From NCBI GenBank assembly GCA_964036315.1, contig OZ038482.1, positions 14,517,434-14,581,433 of the forward strand: a stretch of 64,000 bases of DNA, read 5' to 3'. The first letter of the stretch is position 1, and every line of letters starts with the position of its first letter. Source of the DNA: Acanthosepion esculentum (taxonomy: Eukaryota > Mollusca > Cephalopoda > Sepiida > Sepiidae). The notes below the pieces were generated by a model. It saw only the letters and a program-made list of their open reading frames with translations. It was not told where the DNA came from and searched no databases. The translations under genes and the position numbers were made by a program. This document shows positions 53,295-64,000 of the stretch, one piece after another.

Positions 53295-54420
53295 ATCTGT
53301 GTGTGTGTGTGTGAATGTGTGCTTGCGTGGAGGAGGTTTACGATTTTTTGGTAATGTCTGCCTGAAGATATTAGGAATTAGCAGAAGATAAGGAATGAAA
53401 ATGCAGCTGAAAATTTTTAGCCTAATATATAACTAAGCTGTATTGGTAATTGTAAGATAAAAAATAAAAAATAAAAATTAACAGATAATTTGTGAGATCT
53501 TCATTTTCATGTCTCACATTTTCAAGATCTTAACCTTTTCATGTCTATGGGTCAATTAGCAGAACATATTTTCAGGCATATTTATTTGATACCAGGCAGG
53601 CAGGCGTTAACTGTAAGCACATATTGCCTTTGTGTGTTTTTTTTTGCATATCCATAAATGAATTAAAATTAATATAAAAAAAACATGTTCCACATGTGGG
53701 ACTATAGGTAAATAAAGGTTCATTAGGGAGGGTAATTACAAAGGTGAGAAGAACGTTTTATTTTAAGGATGTAGCAAAGGGTATGACACCAAATTGTGAA
53801 TTATCCCCTTTCGGAGAATATTTGTCTGCAAAAGTTTATTATTACTGCTCAAAGATTATCCTTAAAGCAATAAAAGATTTGTTCACATAAAATGGCTTTA
53901 GACAAAATTCGTTTTTGTTTGTTTTTCTCCATCAGATTTAATATTACAATTGCTCTGTTAGATTTTGTTTTAGATGAATACCTTTGCTATTTCATTGAAA
54001 ATAAAAAGAATCTATCTATTAAGCTTGGTACGAACCCCATTTGTGAATACATATTGAAACAGATATAATATTTATTTGATCAAACATATGTTGTATTCAT
54101 ATTTTACTCTTGAATATTTTGCTAAAACTGAAAATTATCAGTGAAAGAGAGTTAATTTAAAACATTTAAATGGATGAAATTCTTTATAATACGTGATTTT
54201 GTTGAAATATCTGAGAACATTGGTTTGAGTTTAAGAATATTTTAATAATCCCAAAGGGGGGTTTATCCATATAGGAATGAATTAATAAAGAAAGTTAGAA
54301 AAACACCATTTAACTTATTATTGGGATCAAGAAAGCAAATCAACTATTTTATTAATGCATTGATTTGTGATAAAATAATTAATTTTAAGCAGTTTAAAGC
54401 ATATGATAATAAGGCATTTC
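53295..54420. other. No feature recognised
   Basis: AT-rich, no gene signal. Confidence 0.35.
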
Positions 54421-55088
<668 letters not shown>

Positions 55089-55094
55089 CATTGT

Positions 55095-55300
55095 TGGAGA
55101 TACAGTAGAGTAATGGATAGTGGCTCGGATTGAGGAATTGGAGAGCCGAGTTTGAATTCCAATTGAATCCATTACATTCACTTACGTGCTAATGCCCTTG
55201 GGAAAGGTATGAATCCTCTTCTCCCCCCAGCTATGGGTAAATAGCATGACAGACAGGCTCTATAACCTTGGATGGCAACTGGTCTAGAAGAGGGACAACT
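55095..55300 (+). mobile_element. tRNA-SINE family 2
   Basis: Head cagtagagtaatggatagtg, gagccgagtttgaattcc, body cccttgggaaaggtatgaat and ccagctatgggtaaatagca, then ggatggcaactggtctagaa. The tail is cut and a different repeat follows. Confidence 0.8.
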
Positions 55301-55530
55301 CTTAATTCAAAACCTAGAGAGGGTCGTTTGGGGACCTTGTGGCACGTAGTGCACCAGGTCTCTGTATTCGGCCCTTCAAAATGTGTGGTTGGTTCTGCAC
55401 AAAGCCTTCACCCCTATAATCAAATCATATGTGCTGGTGTCTGGCTGTTGGTTCCTAGGAACTGACCTGCTTGACGCTCATATGTTGATAAACTATGGGA
55501 GCCTCCAGCCGGCATATATAGTGTCATATT
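55300..55530 (+). other. Unidentified, less AT-rich segment
   Basis: agagagggtcgtttggggac to cctccagccggcatatatag has more G and C than its surroundings and is joined to the SINE. Probably part of another repeat; no coding motif. Confidence 0.3.
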
Positions 55531-55534
55531 TTCA

Positions 55535-55594
<60 letters not shown>

Positions 55595-55660
55595 GCCATA
55601 AGCTTTCTCATTCCCTATCTTTCTGTTTCTCTCATTATACAAAGGTTTCTGTTGTGTCTT
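55535..55660 (+). repeat. (TATC)n with a conserved flank
   Basis: TATC units end in tgccataagctttctcattc and tctcattatacaaaggttt, which parallels 54855-54910. Confidence 0.85.
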
Positions 55661-55989
55661 TTATAGACATTTGTAATATGCACATGCTGCATCTATGGAA
55701 TTGAATCATCCTCATTTTCTTCCTATTCTAATTGTAAGAAGAATGTACCAATCAGAGAGCATCTTCCCAGGAACTGTGACTTTGTGCAACAGAGCCCTGC
55801 ATGCATACTTTCCGAAACACTACAAATTTAACCTCTTCAAGAGTTAATCATTATGTATCCTCTTTATTCTCATAAAATTCACTTCCTACCACCTCCTCTT
55901 GCATTCGTATGACACATAGCATCATTCAGTAACCCACTACCTTGAGTGGTTCTCGAGAATTTTATTGGGTGAACTTTCATATTAATAGC

Positions 55990-56038
<49 letters not shown>

Positions 56039-58050
56039 TACAGAAATATATGCAGAAATGTGATATAGTTTGACTAAATTTAAATAAAACAAATTTTTTT
56101 AAGCAAAAGCTTAATTGAAAAGGGCCAGCAAATGAAGTATCTGTGACTAATAGCAGAAACATGATTCCTGACTGTTGGAATGTATCAGAATTTGAGTTTT
56201 AATTTAGTAATTGAGGTGTTTTCTTGGAGCAATATTTATCAATGTTGTTTAAAAAAAAACTTTGCATGTGTCATGTAAAAGCCCTGTCCAATGGAGATAA
56301 CACTGTGTCTATTAACTGCTAATTACAGTGTTTTTTGTGTTGCCTTCAACTGAGGTAGAATTTATAATTTTTTATTTTATCTCTGAAATGTTATAAGCGG
56401 CATTTAGTCTGTGCCTAATTAAATATTGTTTGAAGATATCTGTTATGTTTAGCAATCTCTGTGCATAATAGTAGTTATTGTACAGTTCTCCGTGTCCTGA
56501 ATAGCAACCGGGTTTGCTAGATATAGCTGTTGCTGATGTTCGCCAGTTGTTCTCTATTTATACTTGTCTCTCTAAATTGCATACGATACTACAATATCAA
56601 TGAAATTTTAGGGCTAATCCTTTCGAATCGACCCACTTTATTGATCCCTCTTTGTGTCAAGCTATTTTACTGAAAGACAGAATCAGAAAACGTTTTTCTT
56701 TTAAAACACTTAATTTTATTTTTTATATTATTCTGAAATATTTTCTTACAGCATCAGTGATTCTAAAAATGTCAAAAAATAATCTCATTATTTAATTTCC
56801 CAATTATGACGTAAATTCTTTGGAAAGAATTCAAATTGTTTTGCTTATTATGCAATGTCTAGTGTGTTTCTTGGCCATTCTAATGTGCACGTTACCTACA
56901 GTTAACTTCCCGGAGTTACTGTTCAGTTCCCACCTTGTTCTCTTACACTGATTTGTAAATGAAATATTTTAGAGCCAATAGAATGAGAAATGATCATGGC
57001 GTTTCACGGCATTTTTACAGGACACAATTGGCTTTTGTAAAACAGACAAGAAAATCACCTCCGTTAAGATTATAACTAGTTAACACTGGTACATTATTAA
57101 ACCAGTTTTTATGACTTCGGAACTGAATTTTATTGCTTTATATTTTAGTTCGTCTAAAATTTTCAAAGGGCTTTTTAATTCATGTCTATCGAGAGTATAT
57201 TTGCTAAATGTTGGAAGACATTATCTCAAACATAAATGTAAGAACAAAACTTACTCAAAAGTATCTTCGTCCAGATAAAAGAAAAAAATGTATATGAAAA
57301 TATTTGAAAATATTTTCTGTTCACCGGAATTTTTTCTCGTTTTAAGGCAGTTTCACGTTCGAGAACGACATGGAAAATGTTCTTGAAAAATACCCATCAT
57401 TCAACATGTATTTTTGGAGGTCTAATAAATGAATTTTTTTTTTCTAAAATTGATTATCACAGATTTTACAAGCAAAGGAATTGTCTAATTTTAATGGAGT
57501 CAGAGTTTCATGAACTAAACTTAATATCTTAATATTAACTCAGTTAAAATAGTGTTCTTCTTCACAAACGTATTCTCATTTTTAGTAATTAAGCTAAAAT
57601 ATTCGTATAAGAAAGAATACTATCATTATCACATGTCTTCTGATCTCCAGAGCTGTTACTGAACAGTTGCTGTGTTTTTCAGGGAATTCTAGGAACAGAT
57701 GACGTACGACTATTAAAAGTTCATAATATGAAAAAGAAGGGGATTTGCTCTTATATTGCTAATGCAACACATAATATATAATGGTAATTTGACCAAATTT
57801 GTTTTTAAATATTAGGTGGACTTAAATGATTTTAAAGTTCTGATATTCGACCGCAGAAAAATAGGTAACTTTTTGAGGATATGATTCGTAGCTGAATTGA
57901 CCCTAACATATATACCAAATAAATATTTTTTTCAACCTTTCACATTAGAAACCTATCGTCTGCCAATTATTCATTTTACCATTGCTTCGAATCTTTATAC
58001 TTAGTCGATTACATTTACAATCCACATATACAAAACGCATTGTTTATCCT
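55661..58050. other. No gene recognised
   Basis: AT-rich and repeat-poor apart from (TA)n at 55996-56034. Possibly intron or intergenic. Confidence 0.35.
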
Positions 58051-58152
58051 TATATATATATATATATATATATTATCGTATACATTATTGTATGTAATAT
58101 ATATATATTATTGTATGTATTATATATATATTATTGTATGTATTATTGTATG

Positions 58153-58197
<45 letters not shown>

Positions 58198-58435
58198 CGT
58201 ATGTATTATTGTATGTTATATATACATATTATTGTATGTAATATATATATATTATTGTATGTAATATATATATATTATTGTATGTATTATTGTATGTAAT
58301 ATATATATATATATATTATCGTATGTATTATTGTATGTAATATATATTATCGTATGTATTATTGTACGTAATATATATATTAATGTATGTATTATTGTAT
58401 GTAATATATATATTATTCTTAATTCTTATTGTATG

Positions 58436-58490
<55 letters not shown>
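58051..58490. repeat. (TA)n with tattattgtatgtaa interspersed units
   Basis: attattgtatgtaatatata recurs about twelve times between TA runs. Confidence 0.9.
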
Positions 58491-58493
<3 letters not shown>

Positions 58494-59133
58494 TGTGTAT
58501 GTGTGTGTACGTGTGTGGGGTGTAACACTGTTCTACGTCGCAGGAAAAATCGACGACATAGAAATAGATCCTTTGTATTGTGCTCACTTAATGTTATAGA
58601 AGAGATAGAATTGTCTGTTAATTTCAATTTGTGAAATAAAAGATCGTATTTTATTTATCTTAAATTATTATAATTTTCGGTTTATTTTTAATTCACAGAT
58701 CAGTTGAGAGGAATTTTGCAATTAGAATACCTCGAATCTACATGTAAATAGACTTGAATTCGATTCTTTTTTTTATTATTATTTTGATGCACAAATCAAT
58801 GGATAAAATAGTGAACTTCACCTAACACAGACGACAACAAAAATTAAATAGTTGCTTTCTTTCGGAACCCCGAACAGAAAAAAAGGAATTTTGGCAAAGC
58901 AGGCCAAACATTTCACAGGATGGGCGATTTCGCATTCAAAGAAGAAGCTGATCACCTGCATGTTGTAATAAACTAAGTCCTTCAAAGTTTTTAAGAACCG
59001 GCATGACGCTGTGGAGGATTGTTGCCCTCTTTTCTTGTTCAGTCAAGTGGTATATTTACAACTAAAAGTAATTTAAAGATAATGTTTATAACAGAATTTC
59101 ATATCTACCTCTAAGAAAGAAAGAATAGTAAGT

Positions 59134-59190
<57 letters not shown>

Positions 59191-60100
59191 ATGTGTGATG
59201 GTCACCTTTTAGATACATATAGGGAGATGTTAATCTGTTCTATATATGTATGTGTATATGTTCTGATTCACATAATTTTTATTACAAAAAATTATTTTCG
59301 TTCCTTAAAATTGGTTCGTAATCAAGAGATGTCCCCGAGTACAATTTAATTTGTTATGGTTGGATAAAAAAAATGTTGCAAAATGATTAGGAGGACATAA
59401 ATCTTGAGGCAATTAATTTTCTTGTTTACGAATGCAATTGCAAATAGTTCGCGTTCAGATGGCTCTTGTAATTGCGAGTTAACGAAGCAGCCTTTATTCT
59501 TAATTCTACCTCAGTGTCTTCGGAGTAATTCAATCGGTTTTTAATGTAAAAAGGACTTTCTTAATTAACTTCGAGGACCGGATAAGCTAAACATTTTTAA
59601 GAGAACAAAGTCCTCCAAAAAAATTGCCGAAAATATATTTAAAAGTTGAACCATTGCTTGTTGGTTCTTGGATGGACCTTTTAGGTTGCGTAGTGATTAG
59701 TAATGGAGACAACAACATAACACTTGTTATTTGATCCTTTGTAACATTGATGGTTGTGGCGGTGGTATGGGGAATAATTGTAGGTTGCCTTTGGATTCTC
59801 GTGTTTTTCCTTGTTGCTCCGATGGTAGTGGTATTTTCCAACGTTGCTTCAATGTTTAGTTGTCATATTACTGCTGCTGCGTTTGGGTTTGTATGTGTGT
59901 GCACGTGTGTGTGTGTGTGTGCTGCTGGGATCGTTCACTTTAGACAAAGCTCAGGCACATGGGCAAGTAACTGCTTCTCTACATGTAGATATGCTGAAAA
60001 GAAAAACAAAGAAACATCATATTTTAATTATAAACCAGTTCGTGTTCAACAGTAAAAGAAGAATTTAAATAAATTCTTAAAAATAAACAATACATTTAGC
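58491..60100. other. No gene recognised
   Basis: Short TA/TG tracts at 59140-59190 and TG at 59895-59920. The frame at 59747-60055 starts hydrophobic and then runs through the TG tract; I see no family. Confidence 0.35.
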
Positions 60101-60122
60101 AAATCTACGTCTTATAAAATAC

Positions 60123-60178
60123 AACCCGGATATAAGAGACTTCTTCTCCGGTCCCGACAACTCTCTTATATCCGGGTT
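60123..60178. mobile_element. pogo/Tigger-type foldback
   Basis: Perfect 17-bp arms AACCCGGATATAAGAGA (60123-60139) and its complement (60162-60178) around a 22-base centre. The right end continues acactgta, so read outward it is tacagtgtaacccgg, like pogo-type ends. Confidence 0.7.
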
Positions 60179-60294
60179 ACACTGTATACAGAGTTTGTTG
60201 AATGTACAATCCATAAATAAGCGAATAAACATCTAAATAAAGTCGGAAACTGGGAATTTTTACATCGATCGAAAATATCTGCGGCAATAGATTT

Positions 60295-60295
60295 G

Positions 60296-60340
<45 letters not shown>
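60295..60340. repeat. (TA)n microsatellite
   Basis: About 22 TA units. Confidence 0.95.
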
Positions 60341-60341
<1 letters not shown>

Positions 60342-61479
60342 GTCGAATACGACTGAAGAATCGAATATATATGTGTGTGTGTGTTTATGTATATATGTGT
60401 GTGTGTGATTTTGTGAGTGTGTGTTCCATACGTGTTCCTGTTTAATTCACTGTTTAGTAATAACTAATTTTTGTACTAAATTTATTTTTGTTATCTAGTC
60501 CCTCCTAGTTAATTTGATAGTACAAATGCAAGCGTGGTAACCAGGGGTGGGGGTAGTAGTTTTGCTGAGCGTTTCAAGAGGAATTTCCTTTCAAGCTTCA
60601 GTTAAGTTTCAGTTTAACGAATCAATGATGACGATATTACGATGACGGTATGGCAAGTGAGTTAAGAGTATACTCCAGATACAGATAACATTCAAATCTG
60701 GGATTTTAGAGAGTCACTGAGATGGACCAAATAGAGCTGTTGTATTTTTTTTCGAAGAATAAATTTGCCGGTTTTTTTTTTGTTTTACTGGAGATAGATA
60801 TACTAATACCTATAGTCAACCTCGGAAAAAAAACCCAAGTATCTCTTCTCTCTTGTCAAGAACTCCATCAATGGAATCTAATGAAGGTCATAGTGGGGGA
60901 TTTTCTGTATTCTTGGGTTTTAAAAGAAAGAATTTGTAACAATTTGTTGGAACCTCGATGAACTGTCGCTGCGTAGAATCACAGGAAACGACTTAAGTTT
61001 CTAGGATGTATTTTTTTTATATTTTTAACATGTTGGAACAAGTAACGAGGCACAGAGCGTTGCATAGAGGTAAACAAGTTAGAATCTAAAGTCAAACTGT
61101 AGAGCATGTGGAAGAACGTAGAATCCTAGCTATATGATAGTTTGCAGCATCGCATTTACATCTTCAGAGCCTCGCCATATTTATTCCCTGTCCCGTTATA
61201 TCATTTTTTTTTCAAATCATTTCGCAACAAGCAAGGCGATAATGCAATTGAAAGAGAACGAGAAGATTTTATTGAGGAGAGATGAGGAAAAGGAGAATAA
61301 AAAAAAACAGGATTTAGAAAGAGAGAAAATAGCGAATGACGTTGCATGTAAATCTTTGAAGATTGTAGGTGACAGAGAAACGGAAAATCAAAAGGGAATT
61401 TCACAGGCAAGAAGTGCAAGAAACGAAACTATTCATCATCATCAAATCTAGAATTCTTCTCGGATCTTTTGATTTATTC
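60341..61479. other. Unassigned; one charged open frame
   Basis: 61210-61449 reads as a Lys/Glu-rich stretch (MQLKENEKILLRRDEEKENK and onward), possibly coiled-coil. I cannot tell whether it is coding; it has no recognised motif or splice context. Confidence 0.25.
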
Positions 61480-62030
61480 CTTCCAAATCATCTCTGTCAG
61501 ACATCGCCGACGCCAGGTCCTCCAAATATCATCCCGAGTCATCTATAAGTTGGTCAATGTGTCACTCACAAGTTCTGATTTACTTCTCCAGGAGTGACCA
61601 GCTAGCCGAAGCCTTCTCTCTCGTACCGAAACTGCCATAGGAGGATGGTATCCATACAATCGTTTCTTTGTTGGGTGTTTCTTCCAGCTGATGTCCAATG
61701 CAACTCGTAAAACCTTTGTGTATGTTCCGTCAAGTGATGCTTCTTGGTGTTTCGTCAGTGTCCATGGTGTTGTGCCATAGAGCAAGACAGATTCTACTGT
61801 GACCGTAAAGAAGTCCCTCTTAAGATTGACAGAGAGGAAGGACTTCCAGATGGTACTCAGACCATCAAGGTAACCGTTATGAGGTAACCCTGTTAATATG
61901 CATTGGCATAGACAGAACACGACAGAAGAAACTATTAGAATAGAACTTACGGTTGAATCGAGATTTAGCTGCCAATTGTAGTTTAAATAAGTCTGTATTG
62001 CTACGACGTCACTTGTACAAATCAAGATAC
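61480..62030 (-). pseudogene. LINE ORF2 C-terminal end (RTE/CR1-like)
   Basis: Minus frame: GLPHNGYLDGLSTIWKSFLS, VTVESVLLYGTTPWTLTKHQ, EASLDGTYTKVLRVALDISW, HPTKKRLYG, VRERRLRLAGHSWRSKSELV. The VLLYG-WTL block followed by a LRA-LDISW and RRLRLAGH block is a LINE C-terminus found in many invertebrates, a different family from 45508. It stops at 61543 and continues as relic text to about 61480. Confidence 0.75.
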
Positions 62031-62242
62031 CGCTGGTTCAATTCGCCGTCCTTGTTTTCTGAACACGTCACAACGTATATCCGTCTTTTCTTCCCCCGTT
62101 TTCCCCGTTTCAGCCCTCTTTTATCAGGCCAAAACTGCGGTCGACCAACCAATCAGCGTTCGTCGCTTTTATTCTCAGTTTCCCAGGCAAATTGCCTCCT
62201 CCAGTTCGACCAATCAGCACACGACTTGCTACTGGTGGAAGC

Positions 62243-62347
62243 ATGCCAAACTGTACAAAAACCCTCGTTACTGCACATACTGCTAGATGGGAGAGTAATG
62301 CCATTTTCACGGGGCAAACTTGCCGATGTCACGTGCTGCCCGTTAAG
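62243..62347 (+). CDS. Candidate first coding exon 1
   Basis: ATG at 62243 opens exactly 35 codons (MPNCTKTLVTAHTARWESNA, then IFTGQTCRCHVLPVK) ending at a good donor, AAG/gtaaga, in phase 0. It lies 26 bp after the second CCAAT box, which is too close for a normal start site, so upstream or alternative initiation would be needed. Unrecognised protein. Confidence 0.25.
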
Positions 62348-62585
62348 GTAAGACCCTTATTTTCCTATGCACCAGAATGCAAGCCACTCTGGCTCGCTTG
62401 CTTCTACGGGGCTGTTCACCAATCAAGTAGGACGCATAAATCCATGCAATCAAGGAAGACATTAAGAACAGCTCATCAGAACGTCATCAAAATATTTGTA
62501 CAAATCAAACACAGTGAGCCAACTATCCTAGCAAGTGATTCAATATAATCCCCCACGTCATGACATGGGAAAACGTAAGTCCAAG

Positions 62586-62638
62586 ATGGCGGAAAGTGTT
62601 GCTCTACTAGAATTTAGCTTCAGCCATGTTGGTGTCAG
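62586..62638 (+). CDS. Candidate first coding exon 2
   Basis: Starts ATGGCGGAA in the context aagATGG and reads MAESVALLEFSFSHVGV, then a donor TCAG/gtagaa. Without splicing, a stop comes at once. A YY1-type motif overlapping the first ATG is common in animal genes. Unrecognised protein. Confidence 0.3.
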
Positions 62639-62759
62639 GTAGAAATAGTTCTCGGCGGTTATTAAATGAAAGCAAAATTTTGTTTAGGTTACATGACTAC
62701 GTAAACACCACTTTGCGTTAAACAGAAAAGAACCTTTTATTAGTAGATTCATTTCATGC

Positions 62760-63135
62760 TGACCTATTAGAGATCGTTCAAATATTTTCGGGAGGACGGC
62801 CCAAGAATGGATGGTATACAATCTCCACAATAACGTCACCGCAGACATTAATAACTCTCTAAACTTGAATTCGTTCGACTACTGCATATGGGGCGTAGTC
62901 GAGAGGGAAGTTAATCAACGTCCCTATAAAACTATAATAATTCTGATGCCCATGAGAACTAGCAAAATGTACATAAATAAACTTTCAGACCTCATATCGA
63001 TGCTAAAGGCAGATACATTAAATAGATTCATCAAGAAGTGTCTCAAGGTTATTTAAGCCAATTCTTTCTCAAATAAAGCTTTTCTTTCATGAATTATGAG
63101 TCATTTACTAAATGTTCACAAAGAAGTGAGCAACC
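62760..63135 (+). pseudogene. Mariner-type transposase C-terminal relic
   Basis: Frame 62811-63056 reads LNLNSFDYCIWGVVEREVNQ, RPYKT, and ends LNRFIKKCLKVI. FDYCIWGVVERE corresponds to the LDYYVWGVVE block after the catalytic SPDLNP of mariner-type transposases. The region ends with gagcaaccctgta, a mariner-like terminus, at 63130-63142. The N-terminal part is missing. Confidence 0.7.
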
Positions 63136-63165
63136 CTGTATACATATATGGGCGTGTGGTTCGTA

Positions 63166-63167
<2 letters not shown>

Positions 63168-63261
<94 letters not shown>

Positions 63262-63297
63262 TATACACACATATATATATATATATATGTATGTATG

Positions 63298-63339
<42 letters not shown>

Positions 63340-63340
63340 T
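63168..63340. repeat. (TA)n, (TG)n microsatellite
   Basis: About 80 bp of TA, then mixed CA/TA and 15 TG units. Confidence 0.95.
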
Positions 63341-64000
63341 AAGAATTAGGGTAATTTTTTAAATTTTATTTTTAAACATTATTTAAGGAAAATTTTTGAC
63401 AATGACGGCAAAAAATTTCCTTAAATAATATTTTTAAAAAATGGGAGCTGGTAATATACATACTTATAATTGATATGAAAAAATAATTTTAAATAATTTA
63501 AATAATTCTATTACATTTACTTGTTTTAAAAAGAAATATAGTCTATTAGTAATTAAGAGTGAAAATATTTTAAAATTCTAGTTAAATAAAACGTATTCTA
63601 ACACTTTAAACACTCCTAGAAAGAATCTTTAAGTATACAAAAACGAAAAAAATGCTGAAAAACCTTTTGCAGTTAATAATAAAGAAAACCAGAAGACATG
63701 CGTTTAACGGATGTCAGAATTCGTTGAACAATACACCCCTACCCTCCCTAAACTTAACCTCCTTTTTCGAAAGTAACTCATATATTGATACAACAATAGT
63801 TAATAAAAATGAACACGCTACCACCCCTGTCTGAATGATTTGATTTCTGTGTATCCTTCGAAACAGGAATTTATGAATTTATATGTGCGTTTAAAACTCA
63901 GTAAATTTAGAAATAAGTTATTTCAAGATTCGCTTGAAGATGAAACGGAACTAATGCTTTTAATTTAATAATATAATTAAATTTGAAGTTTTTAGCTTCA
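63341..64000. other. Unassigned; PLE-end repeat at the right edge
   Basis: 63360-63430 holds an imperfect inverted repeat (aaacattatttaaggaaaat and aaatttccttaaataatatt). 63928-64000 (cgcttgaagatgaaacggaa, gaagtttttagcttca) is the PLE-end repeat, cut by the window edge. Confidence 0.4.

Larger units (their letters stand above)
62040..62640 (+). promoter_or_regulatory. Candidate host promoter and first-exon region
   Basis: Noticeably richer in C and G than the surroundings, with CpGs. CCAATCAG boxes at 62149 and 62210, a third CCAATCA at 62419, an E-box CACGTG at 62330, and a CAAGATGGCGG (YY1-like) at 62583. Two ATG-plus-donor candidates follow (62243-62347 and 62586-62638). CCAAT boxes plus GC shift are promoter hallmarks, but no transcript evidence exists. 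It could also be a fragment of a retroelement leader. Confidence 0.4.

Noticed and set aside
59747..60055. Membrane protein with Cys-rich tail
   Set aside because: The Cys/Val run is the TG microsatellite and no family is recognised.
61201..61419. Minus-strand 72-residue frame
   Set aside because: Shadow of the charged plus-strand frame; neither has a recognised domain.

Overview
This window looks like repeat-rich nuclear DNA from a metazoan. It is AT-rich and crowded with (TA)n, (TG)n, (GATA)n and (TATC)n microsatellites. It holds many decayed pieces of Penelope-like elements (PLEs), RTE/CR1/Jockey-type LINEs, Tc1/mariner elements and tRNA-headed SINEs. This mix suggests a lophotrochozoan, most likely a mollusc such as a coleoid cephalopod; that is inference from repeat style, not proof. 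I see no complete host protein-coding gene, no rRNA and no CRISPR. Nearly every long open frame is a transposon relic or an open frame inside a tandem repeat.

Layout. 0.4-1.4 kb: a 356-bp tandem repeat with a perfect hairpin. 1.47-2.27 kb: a miniature LTR element. 2.3-4.9 kb: LINE and PLE fragments. 5.0-5.9 kb: hammerhead-bearing PLE ends, including a near-perfect palindrome. 7.05-7.5 kb: a foldback SINE. 10.4-12.3 kb: two copies of an element that carries a 33-bp minisatellite, plus a Tc1/mariner relic. 12.4-14.3 kb: scrambled LTR-retrotransposon gag/protease pieces. 14.27-15.30 kb: a second miniature LTR element whose whole interior is GATA repeat. 15.8-16.6 kb: LINE. 17.6-18.2 kb: 42-bp minisatellite. 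18.9-22.9 kb: three Tc1/mariner-type elements and a PLE flanked by inverted hammerhead ribozymes. 25.0-25.9 kb: 29-bp minisatellite. 26.3-27.5 kb: SINE, tRNA-Lys-like sequence, LINE. 28.3-29.4 kb: simple repeat. 30.8-32.4 kb: SINE and a PLE with reverse transcriptase and GIY-YIG domains. 35.0-36.5 kb: third copy of the minisatellite element, expanded to about 32 units. 37.2-39.7 kb: LINE, hammerheads, mariner. 40.2-40.7 kb: head-to-head SINE pair. 43.5-46.2 kb: 76-bp repeat, polypurine tract, Tc1 relic, RTE-type LINE. 49.9-51.2 kb: head-to-head SINE pair, one of which has seven exact-period 107-bp copies of its tail. 52.9-53.3 kb: mariner MITE. 54.4-55.6 kb: TATC repeats and SINE. 61.5-62.0 kb: LINE. 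62.04-62.64 kb: a richer-GC stretch that looks like a host promoter with candidate first exons. 62.8-63.1 kb: mariner relic.

The two most interesting signals are RNA-level. First, two diverged LTR families (1.47 kb and 14.3 kb) share a GC-rich internal module with three hairpins kept by compensatory changes. In both elements one LTR has the module and the partner LTR lacks it. Second, minimal type-I hammerhead ribozymes recur at PLE ends in inverted, palindromic and solitary arrangements, and weaker relics of the same core appear in other PLE tails and in the SINE tails.

All coordinates were read by eye from the sequence. Family names rest on motif recognition without database search. Boundaries of decayed elements are approximate to tens of bases.
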